Shown here piece by piece: positions 1 to 8,246 of a stretch of DNA of 64,000 bases (positions are counted from its first letter, which is position 1; every line of letters begins with the position of its first letter). The notes beneath the pieces were generated by a model that was given only the letters and a program-made list of their open reading frames with translations, ran no database searches and had not been told where the DNA came from. Location of the stretch: contig CAVUSJ010000002.1 in assembly GCA_963744105.1 (NCBI GenBank), positions 62,001 through 126,000 of the forward strand, in the 5' to 3' direction. The stretch comes from DASUPK01 sp963744105. Lineage in GTDB: Bacteria; Actinomycetota; Thermoleophilia; Solirubrobacterales; 70-9. A program made the translations under genes and the position numbers.

Positions 1-133
1 AGCCCTCGGGTCGCCGGGGGGTGGAGGGGCTGCCTGCGGCATAGCGCACGGTCACCTCGCAGCCGGCACAGGTCCAGCGCCGTGTGCGGGGCGCGCGAGC
101 GCGCGAGTTGTGAGCGGTCTTGGTCTGGGACAT
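1..133 (-). CDS. Small zinc-ribbon-like protein, truncated by the window edge
   Basis: The reading frame opens with ATG at 131-133 (complement) and runs off the left edge, so only 44 N-terminal residues are visible. A strong ribosome binding site, GGAGGTAA, lies five bases upstream of the ATG, which makes this a real gene rather than a chance frame. The first 19 residues are basic and Ser/Arg-rich. They are followed by WTCAGCEVTVRY, where the CxxC pair looks like half of a zinc ribbon. The second Cys pair would have to lie outside the window. It is divergent from the membrane glycosyltransferase that follows. I cannot name the family; the function is unknown. Confidence 0.6.
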   Translation of the reverse strand, partial: MSQTKTAHNSRARAPRTRRWTCAGCEVTVRYAAGSPSTPRRPEG

Positions 134-353
134 GGGTTACCTCCGCGGTCGAGTGCTGCGTTCGCGAAGGCTGCCTATCGTGGGAAGAACTGCGCGAAAA
201 CGCTGCAAATGCCGGGTTTCCATGGCCCGGCGGGGACATACATATTAGCAGATGCTGATTTACCTGCAAATCGCGCGTTTTTGGCCGAAATCGGCCGATT
301 TCACGCTTCGGTGACGCATTCGGACCGCCCGAACCGCTACGAATACCGCCTCC
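134..353. promoter_or_regulatory. Divergent intergenic region with palindromes
   Basis: This 220-bp gap between divergent genes is richer in A and T than its surroundings. It holds a perfect 14-bp palindrome, AAATCGGCCGATTT, at 288-301. An inverted repeat GATTT-N6-AAATC lies at 257-272. The octamer CTGCAAAT occurs twice, at 203-210 and 264-271. These are candidate regulator sites, but nothing here identifies the regulator. I see no RNA gene in it. Confidence 0.3.
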
Positions 354-1841
354 GTGCGCGGCCTCGATGCAACCGCCGATGCAGGCGGCCGGCTGACCTC
401 GCGATCGACCTGGGCCCTGATGGGCGCCCTGATCGCGCTCGTCGGCGCGCTCTCGCTCTGCCTCGACCATTTCCACAACGGCGACTTCTACCTGTCGCTG
501 AACAGCGGAAGGTTCATCGCCGAGCACGGCTTCGCGAACCATGACCCGTTCTCGACGATCTCGCACGGCGGGACCTGGCTCAACCAGCAGTGGCTGTCAG
601 AGCTCGCGTTCTTCCGGATCTCGGAGGTGTTCGGCCCGACGGGGCTGACCGTGCTCTACGCGCTGCTGATCACGGCGCCTCTGGCGCTACTGCTCTGGCT
701 CTGCCGCCGGAAGGGATGGCCGATGCTGGTGGCGGTAGCCGCCTTCTACTTCCCGGGGGTCCTCGCCGTGGTGCACCCGCGCGCCGCCGGCTTCACCGTC
801 CTGATCTTCACGGTGCTGATCGCTCTGCTCCTTGCGCTCTGGGGACGAGGCGCGGGCAGATCCGGCGAACGAAGGGCGTGGTGGGCGCCGCTTGCGATCC
901 TGGCACTGTTCGCGCTCTGGGCGAACCTCCACGGTGGGTTCATCGCGGGCTTCCTGCTGCTCGGCCTGGCGACGGTCGGGCTGGCGATCGATCACTGGCG
1001 CGGCATCCCGGGCTCCGTTCCGCTCTCCCGGGTGGCGGTGCTCGGCATCGTCGCGGTCCTGGCCGCGGTCATCGTCACCGTGGCGACTCCGCTCGGGTCC
1101 GCGATCTGGGAGTACCTGCTGAGCTTCCAGAACCAGGCCATCGCGCTGGCGAGCACCGAGTGGGAGTCGGCCTTCAGCTCGCCGCTCGCCATCGTCTATC
1201 TCGGGCTCGCGACCTGCTTCGCCGCCTGGATGTGGGTCCGCTCGCCGCGGCCGCGGCGCGCCACGACGCTGCTGGTGACGGTCGGCTTCCTGGTCTTCGC
1301 CGGCTACTCGGTCCGGAACATCGTCTTCATCGGGCCGATCCTCGCCCTGCTGGTCGTCTGGACGGCGCCGAACCGCGGCCCCGTTCGCCTACGCGGCCCG
1401 GTCGCTCTCTTCGGCACCGCGGCGGCGGCCGCGACGCTGGTCTGGGCGCTGGTCCTCGGTCCCGCACGCGACGATCCGACTCTCGGCTTCCCGGTCGCCG
1501 ACTACGCGATCGCGCACCCGCCGAAGCACGGGAGGATCGTCACCTACGCGGGCGTCGGCTCCTACATCAACTGGCGCTCGCCGAGCACGCGCGTGGTCCT
1601 GAACGGATGGCTCGAGCACTACACGCCGCAGGAGCTGCAGGACAACTATCGAGTCCTGCGTGCCGGTACAGCGGCTGATCTCGCCGGCGCGTTGCACAGA
1701 ATCCACGCGGGCGCGGTGATCGCGCATCTGCCCTCGGCGATTCTGCGGCTCGAGGCAGCGGGCTTCCGACCCGAGTTCGTCTCGGCCGACGGGACCTACC
1801 TGGTTCGCATTCCGCGCAACGCGCGGCTGAGCCGGCCTTAA
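354..1841 (+). CDS. Polytopic membrane protein, probable GT-C-type glycosyltransferase
   Basis: This 495-residue protein is strongly hydrophobic, with about ten predicted membrane segments starting near residue 22. It ends in a soluble region of roughly 120 residues (TYAGVGSYINW, LNGWLEHYTPQEL). The layout of many helices plus a C-terminal extracytoplasmic domain fits GT-C glycosyltransferases, which use lipid-linked sugars in cell-envelope glycan synthesis. The sequence DHFHNGDFYLSL just after the first helix sits where such enzymes carry their catalytic acidic loop. The start is GTG at 354; an in-frame ATG at 420 is an alternative. It lies 27 bp upstream of a second GT-C protein in the same direction, so the two are probably cotranscribed. 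The GT-C assignment is by architecture only. Confidence 0.55.
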   Translation: MRGLDATADAGGRLTSRSTWALMGALIALVGALSLCLDHFHNGDFYLSLNSGRFIAEHGFANHDPFSTISHGGTWLNQQWLSELAFFRISEVFGPTGLTVLYALLITAPLALLLWLCRRKGWPMLVAVAAFYFPGVLAVVHPRAAGFTVLIFTVLIALLLALWGRGAGRSGERRAWWAPLAILALFALWANLHGGFIAGFLLLGLATVGLAIDHWRGIPGSVPLSRVAVLGIVAVLAAVIVTVATPLGSAIWEYLLSFQNQAIALASTEWESAFSSPLAIVYLGLATCFAAWMWVRSPRPRRATTLLVTVGFLVFAGYSVRNIVFIGPILALLVVWTAPNRGPVRLRGPVALFGTAAAAATLVWALVLGPARDDPTLGFPVADYAIAHPPKHGRIVTYAGVGSYINWRSPSTRVVLNGWLEHYTPQELQDNYRVLRAGTAADLAGALHRIHAGAVIAHLPSAILRLEAAGFRPEFVSADGTYLVRIPRNARLSRP

Positions 1842-1868
1842 GGGTCCGCTCTACCATCTCGCGCGCCG

Positions 1869-3221
1869 ATGGAGTCCCTGCCCGGAACCGCTGACTCCGC
1901 GATCGAACCGGCCGCCGTGTCCCCGCCGGCGGTCCCTGTGCTCCCGCGGGTTCGCGCGGGGCATCGGACTCTGATCGCGAACGCCTTCCTGGGAGGCATG
2001 CTCCTCTCCGGCTTCCTGATGGCCGCCGGGGCGGCCGCCAAGCACTACGGGCCGACGCTCCACATCCACCACGGCCTGCCGACCTCGATCCGGGGCCCCC
2101 TCCACGGCCTGAATCTCTCGCTGAGCGGCAACGAGTTCGCCGTGCTCTTCATCGTGCTCGCGCTCTGCTACCTGGGCGTGCTGCTGTTCGCGGACTCGGT
2201 TCGGTTCCGGGTCGGGGTGGGGGCGATCGTCGCGCTGCACGTCATCTTCCTGATCGCGCCGCCGCTGCTCTCGAGCGACATCTTCAACTACGTCGGCTAT
2301 GCGCGGCTCGATGCGGTTCACCACCTGAACCCCTACGTCCACCCGCTCTCGGCCGCCCCCACCGATCCCTCCTACATATACGTCGGCTGGCCGCTCAACA
2401 CGACGGCCTACGGGCCGCTGTTCACGCTGGGCAGCCTGCCGCTCGGTTGGGTCAGCTTCACGGCGGCGATCTGGTCGCTGAAGGCCTCCGCGGCGATCGC
2501 CAGCCTCGCCTGCGTGGCGCTGGTCTGGATGTGCGCGACCCGGCTCGGACGGCCGGCGCTCCCGGCGGCCCTGTTCTTCGGCCTCAATCCGGTGCTGCTG
2601 GCCTACGCGGTGGGCGGCGGGCACAACGACCTGCTCATGCTCGTCGCCGCACTCGGAGGGATCTACCTCATGCTCGCCGGCCGGGAGTCCGGCATGGCGG
2701 CCCTCGTGGTCGCCGTCGCAGTGAAGAGCTCCTCCGTCGTGCTGCTTCCCTTCGCGCTGCTCGGCTCGCGCCGGCCGGTGAAGGCGATCATCTGGGGCGC
2801 GGCCGCGGCGGTGCTGCTCGGCATCGTCACCCTGCTCGCCTTCGGCACGCACATCTCGAGTCTCCTGCACGTGCTCCAGCACGATGCGCGGCTGCAGACA
2901 CCGAACGACATCCCCGGCGTGATCAACGACGTGTTCGGACTCGGAATCGTGACCCACACGCAGGGCAGGATCGGGATGCTGGTGCTCCTGCCGACGATCG
3001 CCCTGCTGCTGATTCGGGTCTGGCGCGGCGGCGACTGGCTCGAGAACGCGGGCTGGGCGACCTGCGCCGTGCTGGTCACCACGACCTGGTTCCTGCCCTG
3101 GTACCTGATCTGGTTCCTGCCCCTGGCGGCGCTCGCCGTCCGGCCGTATCAGCGCCTCACCGCGCTGGCCCTGACCGCGCTCGCGATCGGGCTACAGCTC
3201 CCGCTGATCTTCGGGCACTAG
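1869..3221 (+). CDS. MptA/MptB-like polyprenol-phosphate mannosyltransferase
   Basis: This is a 450-residue polytopic protein of the GT-C superfamily. After the first helices it carries LLSSDIFNYVGYARL and later TAYGPLF and GGGHNDLLM. This set resembles the actinobacterial MptA/MptB alpha-1,6-mannosyltransferases, which extend lipomannan cores outside the membrane using polyprenyl-phosphate mannose. The Asp in SSDIFNY is the likely catalytic residue by family analogy. About eleven to twelve membrane helices can be counted. The ATG start at 1869 gives a Pro/Ala-rich cytoplasmic leader of about 30 residues. The stop codon is the first part of a repeated multi-hairpin element. Family is fairly sure; the exact linkage made is not. 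Confidence 0.75.
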   Translation: MESLPGTADSAIEPAAVSPPAVPVLPRVRAGHRTLIANAFLGGMLLSGFLMAAGAAAKHYGPTLHIHHGLPTSIRGPLHGLNLSLSGNEFAVLFIVLALCYLGVLLFADSVRFRVGVGAIVALHVIFLIAPPLLSSDIFNYVGYARLDAVHHLNPYVHPLSAAPTDPSYIYVGWPLNTTAYGPLFTLGSLPLGWVSFTAAIWSLKASAAIASLACVALVWMCATRLGRPALPAALFFGLNPVLLAYAVGGGHNDLLMLVAALGGIYLMLAGRESGMAALVVAVAVKSSSVVLLPFALLGSRRPVKAIIWGAAAAVLLGIVTLLAFGTHISSLLHVLQHDARLQTPNDIPGVINDVFGLGIVTHTQGRIGMLVLLPTIALLLIRVWRGGDWLENAGWATCAVLVTTTWFLPWYLIWFLPLAALAVRPYQRLTALALTALAIGLQLPLIFGH

Positions 3222-3298
3222 CGGCCACCAGGCCGCTCGCTTCAGGAGCGAAGGGCGCAGCCCGTAGCGACTTGTGACGGGCGGCCGCTCGTGGCCGC
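3221..3298. repeat. 78-bp multi-hairpin dispersed repeat, copy 1
   Basis: This element starts on the last base of the preceding stop codon and has a gap-free second copy at 23152-23229 with 66 of 78 identical bases. Its ends are perfect 8-base inverted repeats, GCGGCCAC and GTGGCCGC. Inside it are further complementary blocks: GGCCGC with GCGGCC, CGCTC with GAGCG, and GGGC-GCA-GCCC. It lies between two convergent genes. The differences between copies fall in predicted loops and linkers and not in stems, which suggests that structure is conserved. Possible roles are a bidirectional terminator, a REP/MITE-like element or a structured RNA. Confidence 0.75.
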
Positions 3299-3327
3299 GA
3301 TCTGATGGCGAAGCCGTTCAGCGACCC

Positions 3328-3891
3328 CTACTGACCGATGATCTTGGCCTTCTCGGCCTCGAACTCGGCCTCGGTGAGAGCGCCGGATTCCTTCAGCTTG
3401 GCGAGCTTCTCCAGCTGGGCGACCGAGTCGGTCTGCGGCGGGGCGGGAGGGGTCATGCCGGGGACCTGGCCGATGCCGCCAGGCATCTGGGCCGCCTGCC
3501 CGCCCATCTGCTGGGCCTGCTGCATGAGCTGGTTGATCTGGTTGGGGTCGATCCCAGCCGCGGTGAACGCCGCCGACTGCTGGGCCTCCGGCGAGTAGTC
3601 GACGACGATCTTGTCGTGGTCGTTCGGGTCGTAGATCACGGGGACCGTCTGGCCCGCGCTGGGCACCGCGAGCTGCGGATAGCTGAAGCGCTTCTTGACC
3701 TCGAACTCGGGCTCGTCGTCGGGCTGTACCCGCAGGTGGGTCTTGAGCGAGAGCTCGGTGTTGCCGATCACGCCCTCGGCTCCTCGGGTCACCGCCATGC
3801 CCTTCTCGGCGATTTCCACCACCGTTGCATTGGCGTGCTTTCCGTTCTCCTCCAGCTGCTTCATGAGTCTCTTCGACGGCTTACCGAGCAT
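3328..3891 (-). CDS. SHOCT-domain protein
   Basis: This 187-residue protein has two recognisable parts. Residues 15-95 form a beta-rich region (ANATVVEIAEKG, TVPVIYDPNDHDKIVVDY) like the small beta-barrel found in DUF3592-type proteins. A Gln/Met/Pro-rich linker follows (residues 110-150). The last 30 residues, LEKLAKLKESGALTEAEFEA onward, are a classic SHOCT (short C-terminal) helix pair that usually mediates oligomerisation. No signal peptide or membrane segment is visible, so it is probably cytoplasmic. The sequence AAGGAGAGAG directly before the ATG is a good ribosome site. The function is unknown. Confidence 0.75.
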   Translation of the reverse strand: MLGKPSKRLMKQLEENGKHANATVVEIAEKGMAVTRGAEGVIGNTELSLKTHLRVQPDDEPEFEVKKRFSYPQLAVPSAGQTVPVIYDPNDHDKIVVDYSPEAQQSAAFTAAGIDPNQINQLMQQAQQMGGQAAQMPGGIGQVPGMTPPAPPQTDSVAQLEKLAKLKESGALTEAEFEAEKAKIIGQ

Positions 3892-3983
3892 CTCTCTCTC
3901 CTTGTCGAGGCAGGCAGGCGGTCACCCTACCGCGCCCGAAACGGCCGCGGTAGGGCGTTCCACCGACGTTGGAGGGAGCCGAT

Positions 3984-4496
3984 CTAGGAGATCGGATGCG
4001 GCTCGCGACCGGTCACGGTGCGGCCGGAGAGCACTGCGCCGACGCCGCCGATCACGCCGACGACGAGAGCCCCGATCGCCCAGGCGGTCCCGTGCAGGTC
4101 GAAGCCGAGGGCGTTGTCGAGTGACCAGGCGCCCGCGCCGACGCCGGCGAGGGCGAAGACGGCTGCCGATATCACGAGGTTGAACTCGTAACCCTTGTTC
4201 GTGTTCCAGATCCCGTTCTGGGCGTGGACGGTGATCACCGCGGCGGTCATCACGGCGATGATCGCGGCGGCCGCGAACGGCGTGAACAGGCCGAGGGCGA
4301 GCAGAACGCCGCCGACGAACTCCATCGCGCCCGCCGCGCGGGCGTGCAGCCAGCCGGGACGAAGCCCGATGTTGTCGAACATGCCCGCCGTGCCGTCGAG
4401 GCCGCCGCCGCCGAAGGCGCCGAAGAGCTTCTGGGCGCCATGTCCGACGAGGAGCAGTCCGACCACGACGCGAAGTGCAAGCAATGCGAGGTCCAT
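3984..4496 (-). CDS. DoxX family membrane protein
   Basis: The 170-residue product has four hydrophobic segments. Its N-terminal signature, RVVVGLLLVGHGAQKLFGAF, is typical of the DoxX family, followed by GAMEFVGGVLLALGLFTPFA. Family members are small integral membrane proteins associated with redox or thiol stress; their biochemical activity is poorly defined. The Gly-rich stretch after the first helix is common in actinobacterial members. The sequence AGGAGGATCCAG precedes the ATG and supports the start at 4496. It is a separate transcription unit from the SHOCT gene 92 bp downstream or is only loosely coupled to it. Confidence 0.85.
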   Translation of the reverse strand: MDLALLALRVVVGLLLVGHGAQKLFGAFGGGGLDGTAGMFDNIGLRPGWLHARAAGAMEFVGGVLLALGLFTPFAAAAIIAVMTAAVITVHAQNGIWNTNKGYEFNLVISAAVFALAGVGAGAWSLDNALGFDLHGTAWAIGALVVGVIGGVGAVLSGRTVTGREPHPIS

Positions 4497-4564
4497 CTGG
4501 ATCCTCCTCGGGTCGAAGTCCTTCCGTCCCGGGTTAGTTGCCCACGCAAGTAATTTTCAAACGC

Positions 4565-4687
4565 CTACGCGGCGGGGTGCTCGGGATCGAGCGCGTTGAG
4601 CACGTCCTGGGCGACGACCGGATCGGCGGCCAGCAGAGCTCTCGGTACCCCCCGGAACCCCATTGCCAGGGCGGAATCTACCCCCAT
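4565..4687 (-). other. Possible 40-residue ORF or gene remnant
   Basis: A short frame with Ala/Asp-rich, protein-like content (ALLAADPVVAQDVLNALDP) fills the gap between the DoxX gene and the acyltransferase. It has ATG at 4687 or 4663 but no convincing ribosome site. It also overlaps the proposed acyltransferase promoter. It may be a decayed C-terminal fragment of a larger gene or may not be coding. Confidence 0.2.
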
Positions 4688-4692
4688 AGGAT
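4663..4692 (+). promoter_or_regulatory. Candidate leaderless promoter of the WS/DGAT gene
   Basis: The hexamers TTGCCA (4663-4668) and TAGGAT (4687-4692) are separated by 18 bases. The ATG of the acyltransferase at 4699 lies only six bases beyond the second hexamer, so transcription would start at or next to the start codon. No ribosome binding site is present, as expected for a leaderless mRNA. Confidence 0.45.
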
Positions 4693-4698
4693 GGGTTC

Positions 4699-6144
4699 AT
4701 GCGTCAGCTGACCAGCCTCGACGCGCAGTTCCTGGCGCTCGAGAGCTCACATCAGACGGGCCACGTCGCCGGGCTGACGATCCTCGACCCCTCGACCACG
4801 CCGAGCGGGGAGCTCACCTTCAAGGACATCCACCGCCTGATGGAGGAGCGGCTGCCTCTGCTGCCGCCGCTGCGCTGGCGGCTGGTCGAGGTCCCGTTCG
4901 GGCTCGACTACCCCTACTGGCTGGACGATCCCCACTTCGACCTCGACTTCCACGTCCGCGAGCTCGCGCTGCCGCCCGGCGGGGCCGAGGAGAAGCTCGC
5001 CGAGCAGGTCGCGCGGATCGCCGCCAGGCCCCTCGATCGCTCCCGCCCGCTCTGGGAGCTCTACCTGATCCACGGCCTCGAGGACGGCCACAAGGCCCTG
5101 CTCACCAAGATCCACCACTCGGTGATCGACGGCCTGTCGGGGGCCGAGATCATGGGCGTCCTCTTCGACCTCGCGCCCGAGGGCAGGGAGCTGCCCGAGC
5201 CGAGCACGAATGGGGGGGACCGCCAGCCGACCGAGCTCGAGATGCTCACGCGCGGGCTGCTGGGGCTGCCGCGCTACCCGCTGCGGATCCTCCAGTCACT
5301 GCCTCGGGCTCTCCCCAACCTCGACGAGTCGCCGGTCTTCGCCGGGATCCCGGGCACGGGACTGGTCGCCAGGCTCACCGACCGGCTGACGCGTCCTCTC
5401 CGAAACGGCGAGAGCGGGGTGCTCGCGCACACCCACTACAAGGCCCCGAAGACGCGGTTCAACGGCCGGATCTCCTCTCACCGGCGCTTCTCCTTCGGGC
5501 AGCTCACGTTGGACGAGGTGAAGGAGGTCAAGAACAAGCACGGCGTCACGGTGAACGACGTCGTCGTCTCGGTCTGCGCGGGCGCGGTCCGGAGCTGGCT
5601 GCTCGAGCACGACGACCTGCCGCCCGACCCGCTCGTCGTCCAGGTGCCGGTCTCGGTCCGGACCGACGAGGAGATGGGCACCTACGGCAACCGGATCATG
5701 CTGATGAGCGCGCCCTTCTTCACCAACGAGCCCAACCCGGTACGGCGGCTGGAGAAGACGCACCGTGCCCTGGCCGCGATGAAGGAGCACCACCGGGCCC
5801 TGCCGGCGGAGCTGCTCCAGGACACGAACCACTTCATCCCGCCGGCGGTCTTCGCGCGCGCGGCGCGAGCGACCTTCGCGATCTCCACCAGCGGGCGCGG
5901 CCGTCCGACCTGGAACCTGGTCGTCTCCAACGTGCCAGGCCCGCAGTTCCCGCTCTACTGCGCCGGCGCCAGGCTCGTCGCCAACTACCCGGTCTCGGTG
6001 ATCACGGACGGGATGGGCCTCAACATGACCGTGATGAGCTACTGCGGGAAGATGGACTTCGGCATCGTCGCCGACCGGGACCAGATGCCGGACCTCTGGT
6101 CGATGCTGGATCGGCTGCGCGACTCACTCGAGGAGCTCAAGTAG
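4699..6144 (+). CDS. Wax ester synthase / diacylglycerol acyltransferase (WS/DGAT)
   Basis: This 481-residue enzyme transfers acyl groups from acyl-CoA to long-chain alcohols or diacylglycerol, making wax esters or triacylglycerol storage lipid. The start, MRQLTSLDAQFLALES, and the catalytic motif HHSVIDG (residues 139-145; HHxxxDG) are diagnostic. C-terminal landmarks of the condensation-like fold, such as NLVVSNVPGP and GMGLNMTVMSYCGKMDFG, are also present. Its length equals that of typical bacterial members. The product acts at the cytoplasmic face of the membrane. It is followed with no gap by an acyl-ACP thioesterase, so both probably serve fatty acid diversion into storage lipid. Substrate preference cannot be read from sequence. 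Confidence 0.92.
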   Translation: MRQLTSLDAQFLALESSHQTGHVAGLTILDPSTTPSGELTFKDIHRLMEERLPLLPPLRWRLVEVPFGLDYPYWLDDPHFDLDFHVRELALPPGGAEEKLAEQVARIAARPLDRSRPLWELYLIHGLEDGHKALLTKIHHSVIDGLSGAEIMGVLFDLAPEGRELPEPSTNGGDRQPTELEMLTRGLLGLPRYPLRILQSLPRALPNLDESPVFAGIPGTGLVARLTDRLTRPLRNGESGVLAHTHYKAPKTRFNGRISSHRRFSFGQLTLDEVKEVKNKHGVTVNDVVVSVCAGAVRSWLLEHDDLPPDPLVVQVPVSVRTDEEMGTYGNRIMLMSAPFFTNEPNPVRRLEKTHRALAAMKEHHRALPAELLQDTNHFIPPAVFARAARATFAISTSGRGRPTWNLVVSNVPGPQFPLYCAGARLVANYPVSVITDGMGLNMTVMSYCGKMDFGIVADRDQMPDLWSMLDRLRDSLEELK

Positions 6145-6188
6145 ACGAGATCGTCGACTGGCCGGGTGGTCGCGCGTACGAGCAGGCG

Positions 6189-6842
6189 ATGCGGCCAGGA
6201 ATCGCCGACGCCGGCGCGGCGGGTCGCTGCAGGCTTGACGCGATGGCGCGGTGGCTGCAGGACATCGCCTACGCCGATCTGATCGATGCCGGCTTCGAGG
6301 GCCGCGGCGCCTGGATCGTGCGGCGCACGCGGATTCGCGTCGACCGCTTCCCGCGCTTCGGGGAGCAGCTCACGATCCGGACCTTCTGCAGCGGGATCGG
6401 ACGCTTCTCCGCGGAGCGCCGGACCACGATCAGCGGCGAGGGTGCCGCCGTCGAGACCGTCTCGCTCTGGGTGTGCCTCGACCCCGAGCGCGGCCGCCCG
6501 ATGCGCTTCCCGCCGGACTTCATCGCCGTCTACGAGGAGAGCGCGGGCGGCCGGGACGCCAACGTCCGGCTCCGACACCCCGATCCGCCCGCGGATGCCG
6601 AGCGCTCGGCCTGGCGCTTCCGCGCCGCCGAGGTTGATCCGGCGGAGCACATCAACAACTCGCACTACTGGACGCCGCTCGAGGAGGAGCTCGCCGGAGG
6701 GCCGGCGCCGGACTCGATCGATGTCGAGATCGAGTATCGCGATCCGGCCATGCCGGGGGAGGCCGTGCTGCTGAGGAGCGGATCCTCGATCTGGATCGCC
6801 GACGCGCAGGGCGCCCTGCTCGCCTCGCTGCTGCGAGCCTGA
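6189..6842 (+). CDS. Acyl-ACP thioesterase-like hotdog protein
   Basis: The protein has two hotdog-fold halves. The first contains RLDAMARWLQDIAY and RRTRIRVDRFPRFGEQLTIR. The second contains AEHINNSHYWTPLEEEL, matching the H-x-N-N-x-x-Y/W signature of the plant/bacterial FatA-type family. Such enzymes release free fatty acids from acyl carrier protein. The first ATG (6189) gives 217 residues. However, the same open frame reads VDEIVDWPGGRAYEQ just upstream, which looks like the usual N-terminal strand of the family and begins at the stop codon of the preceding acyltransferase gene. No ATG, GTG or TTG lies in frame there. The true start is therefore uncertain. The stop is four bases from the convergent cupin gene. 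Confidence 0.78.
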   Translation: MRPGIADAGAAGRCRLDAMARWLQDIAYADLIDAGFEGRGAWIVRRTRIRVDRFPRFGEQLTIRTFCSGIGRFSAERRTTISGEGAAVETVSLWVCLDPERGRPMRFPPDFIAVYEESAGGRDANVRLRHPDPPADAERSAWRFRAAEVDPAEHINNSHYWTPLEEELAGGPAPDSIDVEIEYRDPAMPGEAVLLRSGSSIWIADAQGALLASLLRA

Positions 6843-6845
6843 CGA

Positions 6846-7337
6846 TCAGTCATCGGGGCCAAGTGGTGGCCCCAGATTGACCTGGCCGTGCTTCTGGAAG
6901 TTTCGCTCGATCTCCTCGGGCGAAGGCCGGGGTGCATCGGCGGGCGGCAGGGTGCGTTCCTCAGCGGGCGTCGAGCCGTCCCTGACCATGCGCTCGAGCC
7001 CCGCCGGGGTGCTCAGAACCAGCACCCGCGCGGTCTCCGAGTCCACCCTGAAGGTGTGGGGAACGCCGATCGGTACGACGGCGGACCCACCCGACTCGAG
7101 CTCGAAGCGCTCGTCGCCGGCCTTGATCGTCATCCGGCCCTCGAGGACGACATAGCTCTCGTCCTGCGGGTGGGTGTGAAGCGGCGGCGAGGCGTGCTGC
7201 GGGAAGAGAAACTCGATCAGCGCGAATCGGTCGTCGACGGATTCGCCCGGGACCCGGATCGTCGCGAGGGTCCCCAGGAACCAGCGGGCCTCGCCCTCAC
7301 CGAGCGCCGACCGCACCGCTTCGCGACCTTGCGCCAT
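6846..7337 (-). CDS. Cupin-domain protein
   Basis: About 163 residues are predicted from ATG 7337. Cupin motif 1 reads HASPPLHTHPQDESYVVLEG, giving the metal-binding His pair and Glu. Motif 2 reads GGSAVVPIGVPHTFR with the fourth ligand His. It is a single-domain small-molecule-binding or dioxygenase-like cupin; the substrate is unknown. The start is chosen because GAGAG lies just upstream. An in-frame ATG at 7352 or 7403 would lengthen it and increase the overlap with the upstream hydrolase gene, which it already overlaps by about 40 bases. That overlap suggests coupled translation. Confidence 0.75.
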   Translation of the reverse strand: MAQGREAVRSALGEGEARWFLGTLATIRVPGESVDDRFALIEFLFPQHASPPLHTHPQDESYVVLEGRMTIKAGDERFELESGGSAVVPIGVPHTFRVDSETARVLVLSTPAGLERMVRDGSTPAEERTLPPADAPRPSPEEIERNFQKHGQVNLGPPLGPDD

Positions 7338-8211
7338 CTGCGGCTCTCGCATGCTCGGCGATCGCGTCGACGATCCGGGGCCAGGCACCGCGGGGGAGAT
7401 CATGGCCCATGCCCTCGATCATGAGCAGGCGCGCGCCCGGGATCGCCTTCGCGGTGGCCCTGCCCCCTGAGGGCCGGACCATCTTGTCAACGGTCCCGTG
7501 GATAACCAGGGCCGGCGCCTTGATCCGGCCGAGCGCCGGCGTGCGGTCGCCGGACGCGACGATCGCGCCGAGTTGCCGCCCGCCAGCCCGCACGTCGAAA
7601 CCGCGGTCGAAGCTGCGCGCGGCGCGCTCCCGGATGTGCTGCTCGTCGCGCTCGAAGCCGGTCGATCCGACCAGGCCGAAGACCTCGGCCGAGCGCTGGA
7701 TGTAGCCGTCCCGGTCCTGGGGAGGGGGACGAAGGAGGTAGCGGTAGACGGCCAGCGTGGGCTGTCCGTGCCGGCGGCTGCCGGTCGTCGACATGATCGA
7801 GGTCAGCGAGCGGACCGCCTCAGGATGGTCGGCCGCCAGCATCTGGCCGATCATCCCGCCCATCGAGGCACCGACGACGTGGGCGGGGGCGATCCCGAGC
7901 TCGCGGATCAGGCCGGCGGCGTCCTCCGCCATGTCGGAGAGCGTGTACTGCTCGGGGCCGACCTTCCGGCGGAGCATCTGCCCGATCGTGGGCGGCGAGA
8001 AGTCGAAATGCGTCGAGCGGCCGATGTCGCGGTTGTCGAAGCGAACGACGTAGAAGCCGCGCTCGGCGAGCTGCTCGCAGAAATCCTCGTGCCAGGCGAT
8101 CATCTGGGTCGCCAGGCCCATGATCAGCAGGATCGGCGTGTCGTCGGGGTCGCCGAAGGTCTCGTAGCAGAGGGTCACGCCCCGGCCGACGTCGCAGAGC
8201 TCTTCAGCCAT
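7297..8211 (-). CDS. Alpha/beta-fold hydrolase
   Basis: This 304-residue cytoplasmic enzyme has the classic hydrolase order. The oxyanion region is ILLIMGLATQMIAWHEDFC, followed by RFDNRDIGRS. The nucleophile elbow is GASMGG with Ser116. The acid Asp is in VIHGTVDKMV and the His is in GMGHDLP. The RFDNRDIGRST segment and overall length match the esterase/haloperoxidase-like branch that includes aclacinomycin methylesterase-like proteins. It probably cleaves a small ester or lactone. Its 3' end overlaps the cupin gene, and the two may form an operon. No signal peptide is seen. The substrate is unknown. Confidence 0.82.
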   Translation of the reverse strand: MAEELCDVGRGVTLCYETFGDPDDTPILLIMGLATQMIAWHEDFCEQLAERGFYVVRFDNRDIGRSTHFDFSPPTIGQMLRRKVGPEQYTLSDMAEDAAGLIRELGIAPAHVVGASMGGMIGQMLAADHPEAVRSLTSIMSTTGSRRHGQPTLAVYRYLLRPPPQDRDGYIQRSAEVFGLVGSTGFERDEQHIRERAARSFDRGFDVRAGGRQLGAIVASGDRTPALGRIKAPALVIHGTVDKMVRPSGGRATAKAIPGARLLMIEGMGHDLPRGAWPRIVDAIAEHARAADGARSRSGAVGAR

Positions 8212-8246
8212 AGCTCGATCGTAGACGCAAGGGATCTTGCAGTCCT

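Noticed and set aside
1851..2957. A 368-codon minus-strand frame opposite the mannosyltransferase
   Set aside because: It is His/Asp/Arg/Glu-rich with no domain and lies opposite a well-supported membrane enzyme.
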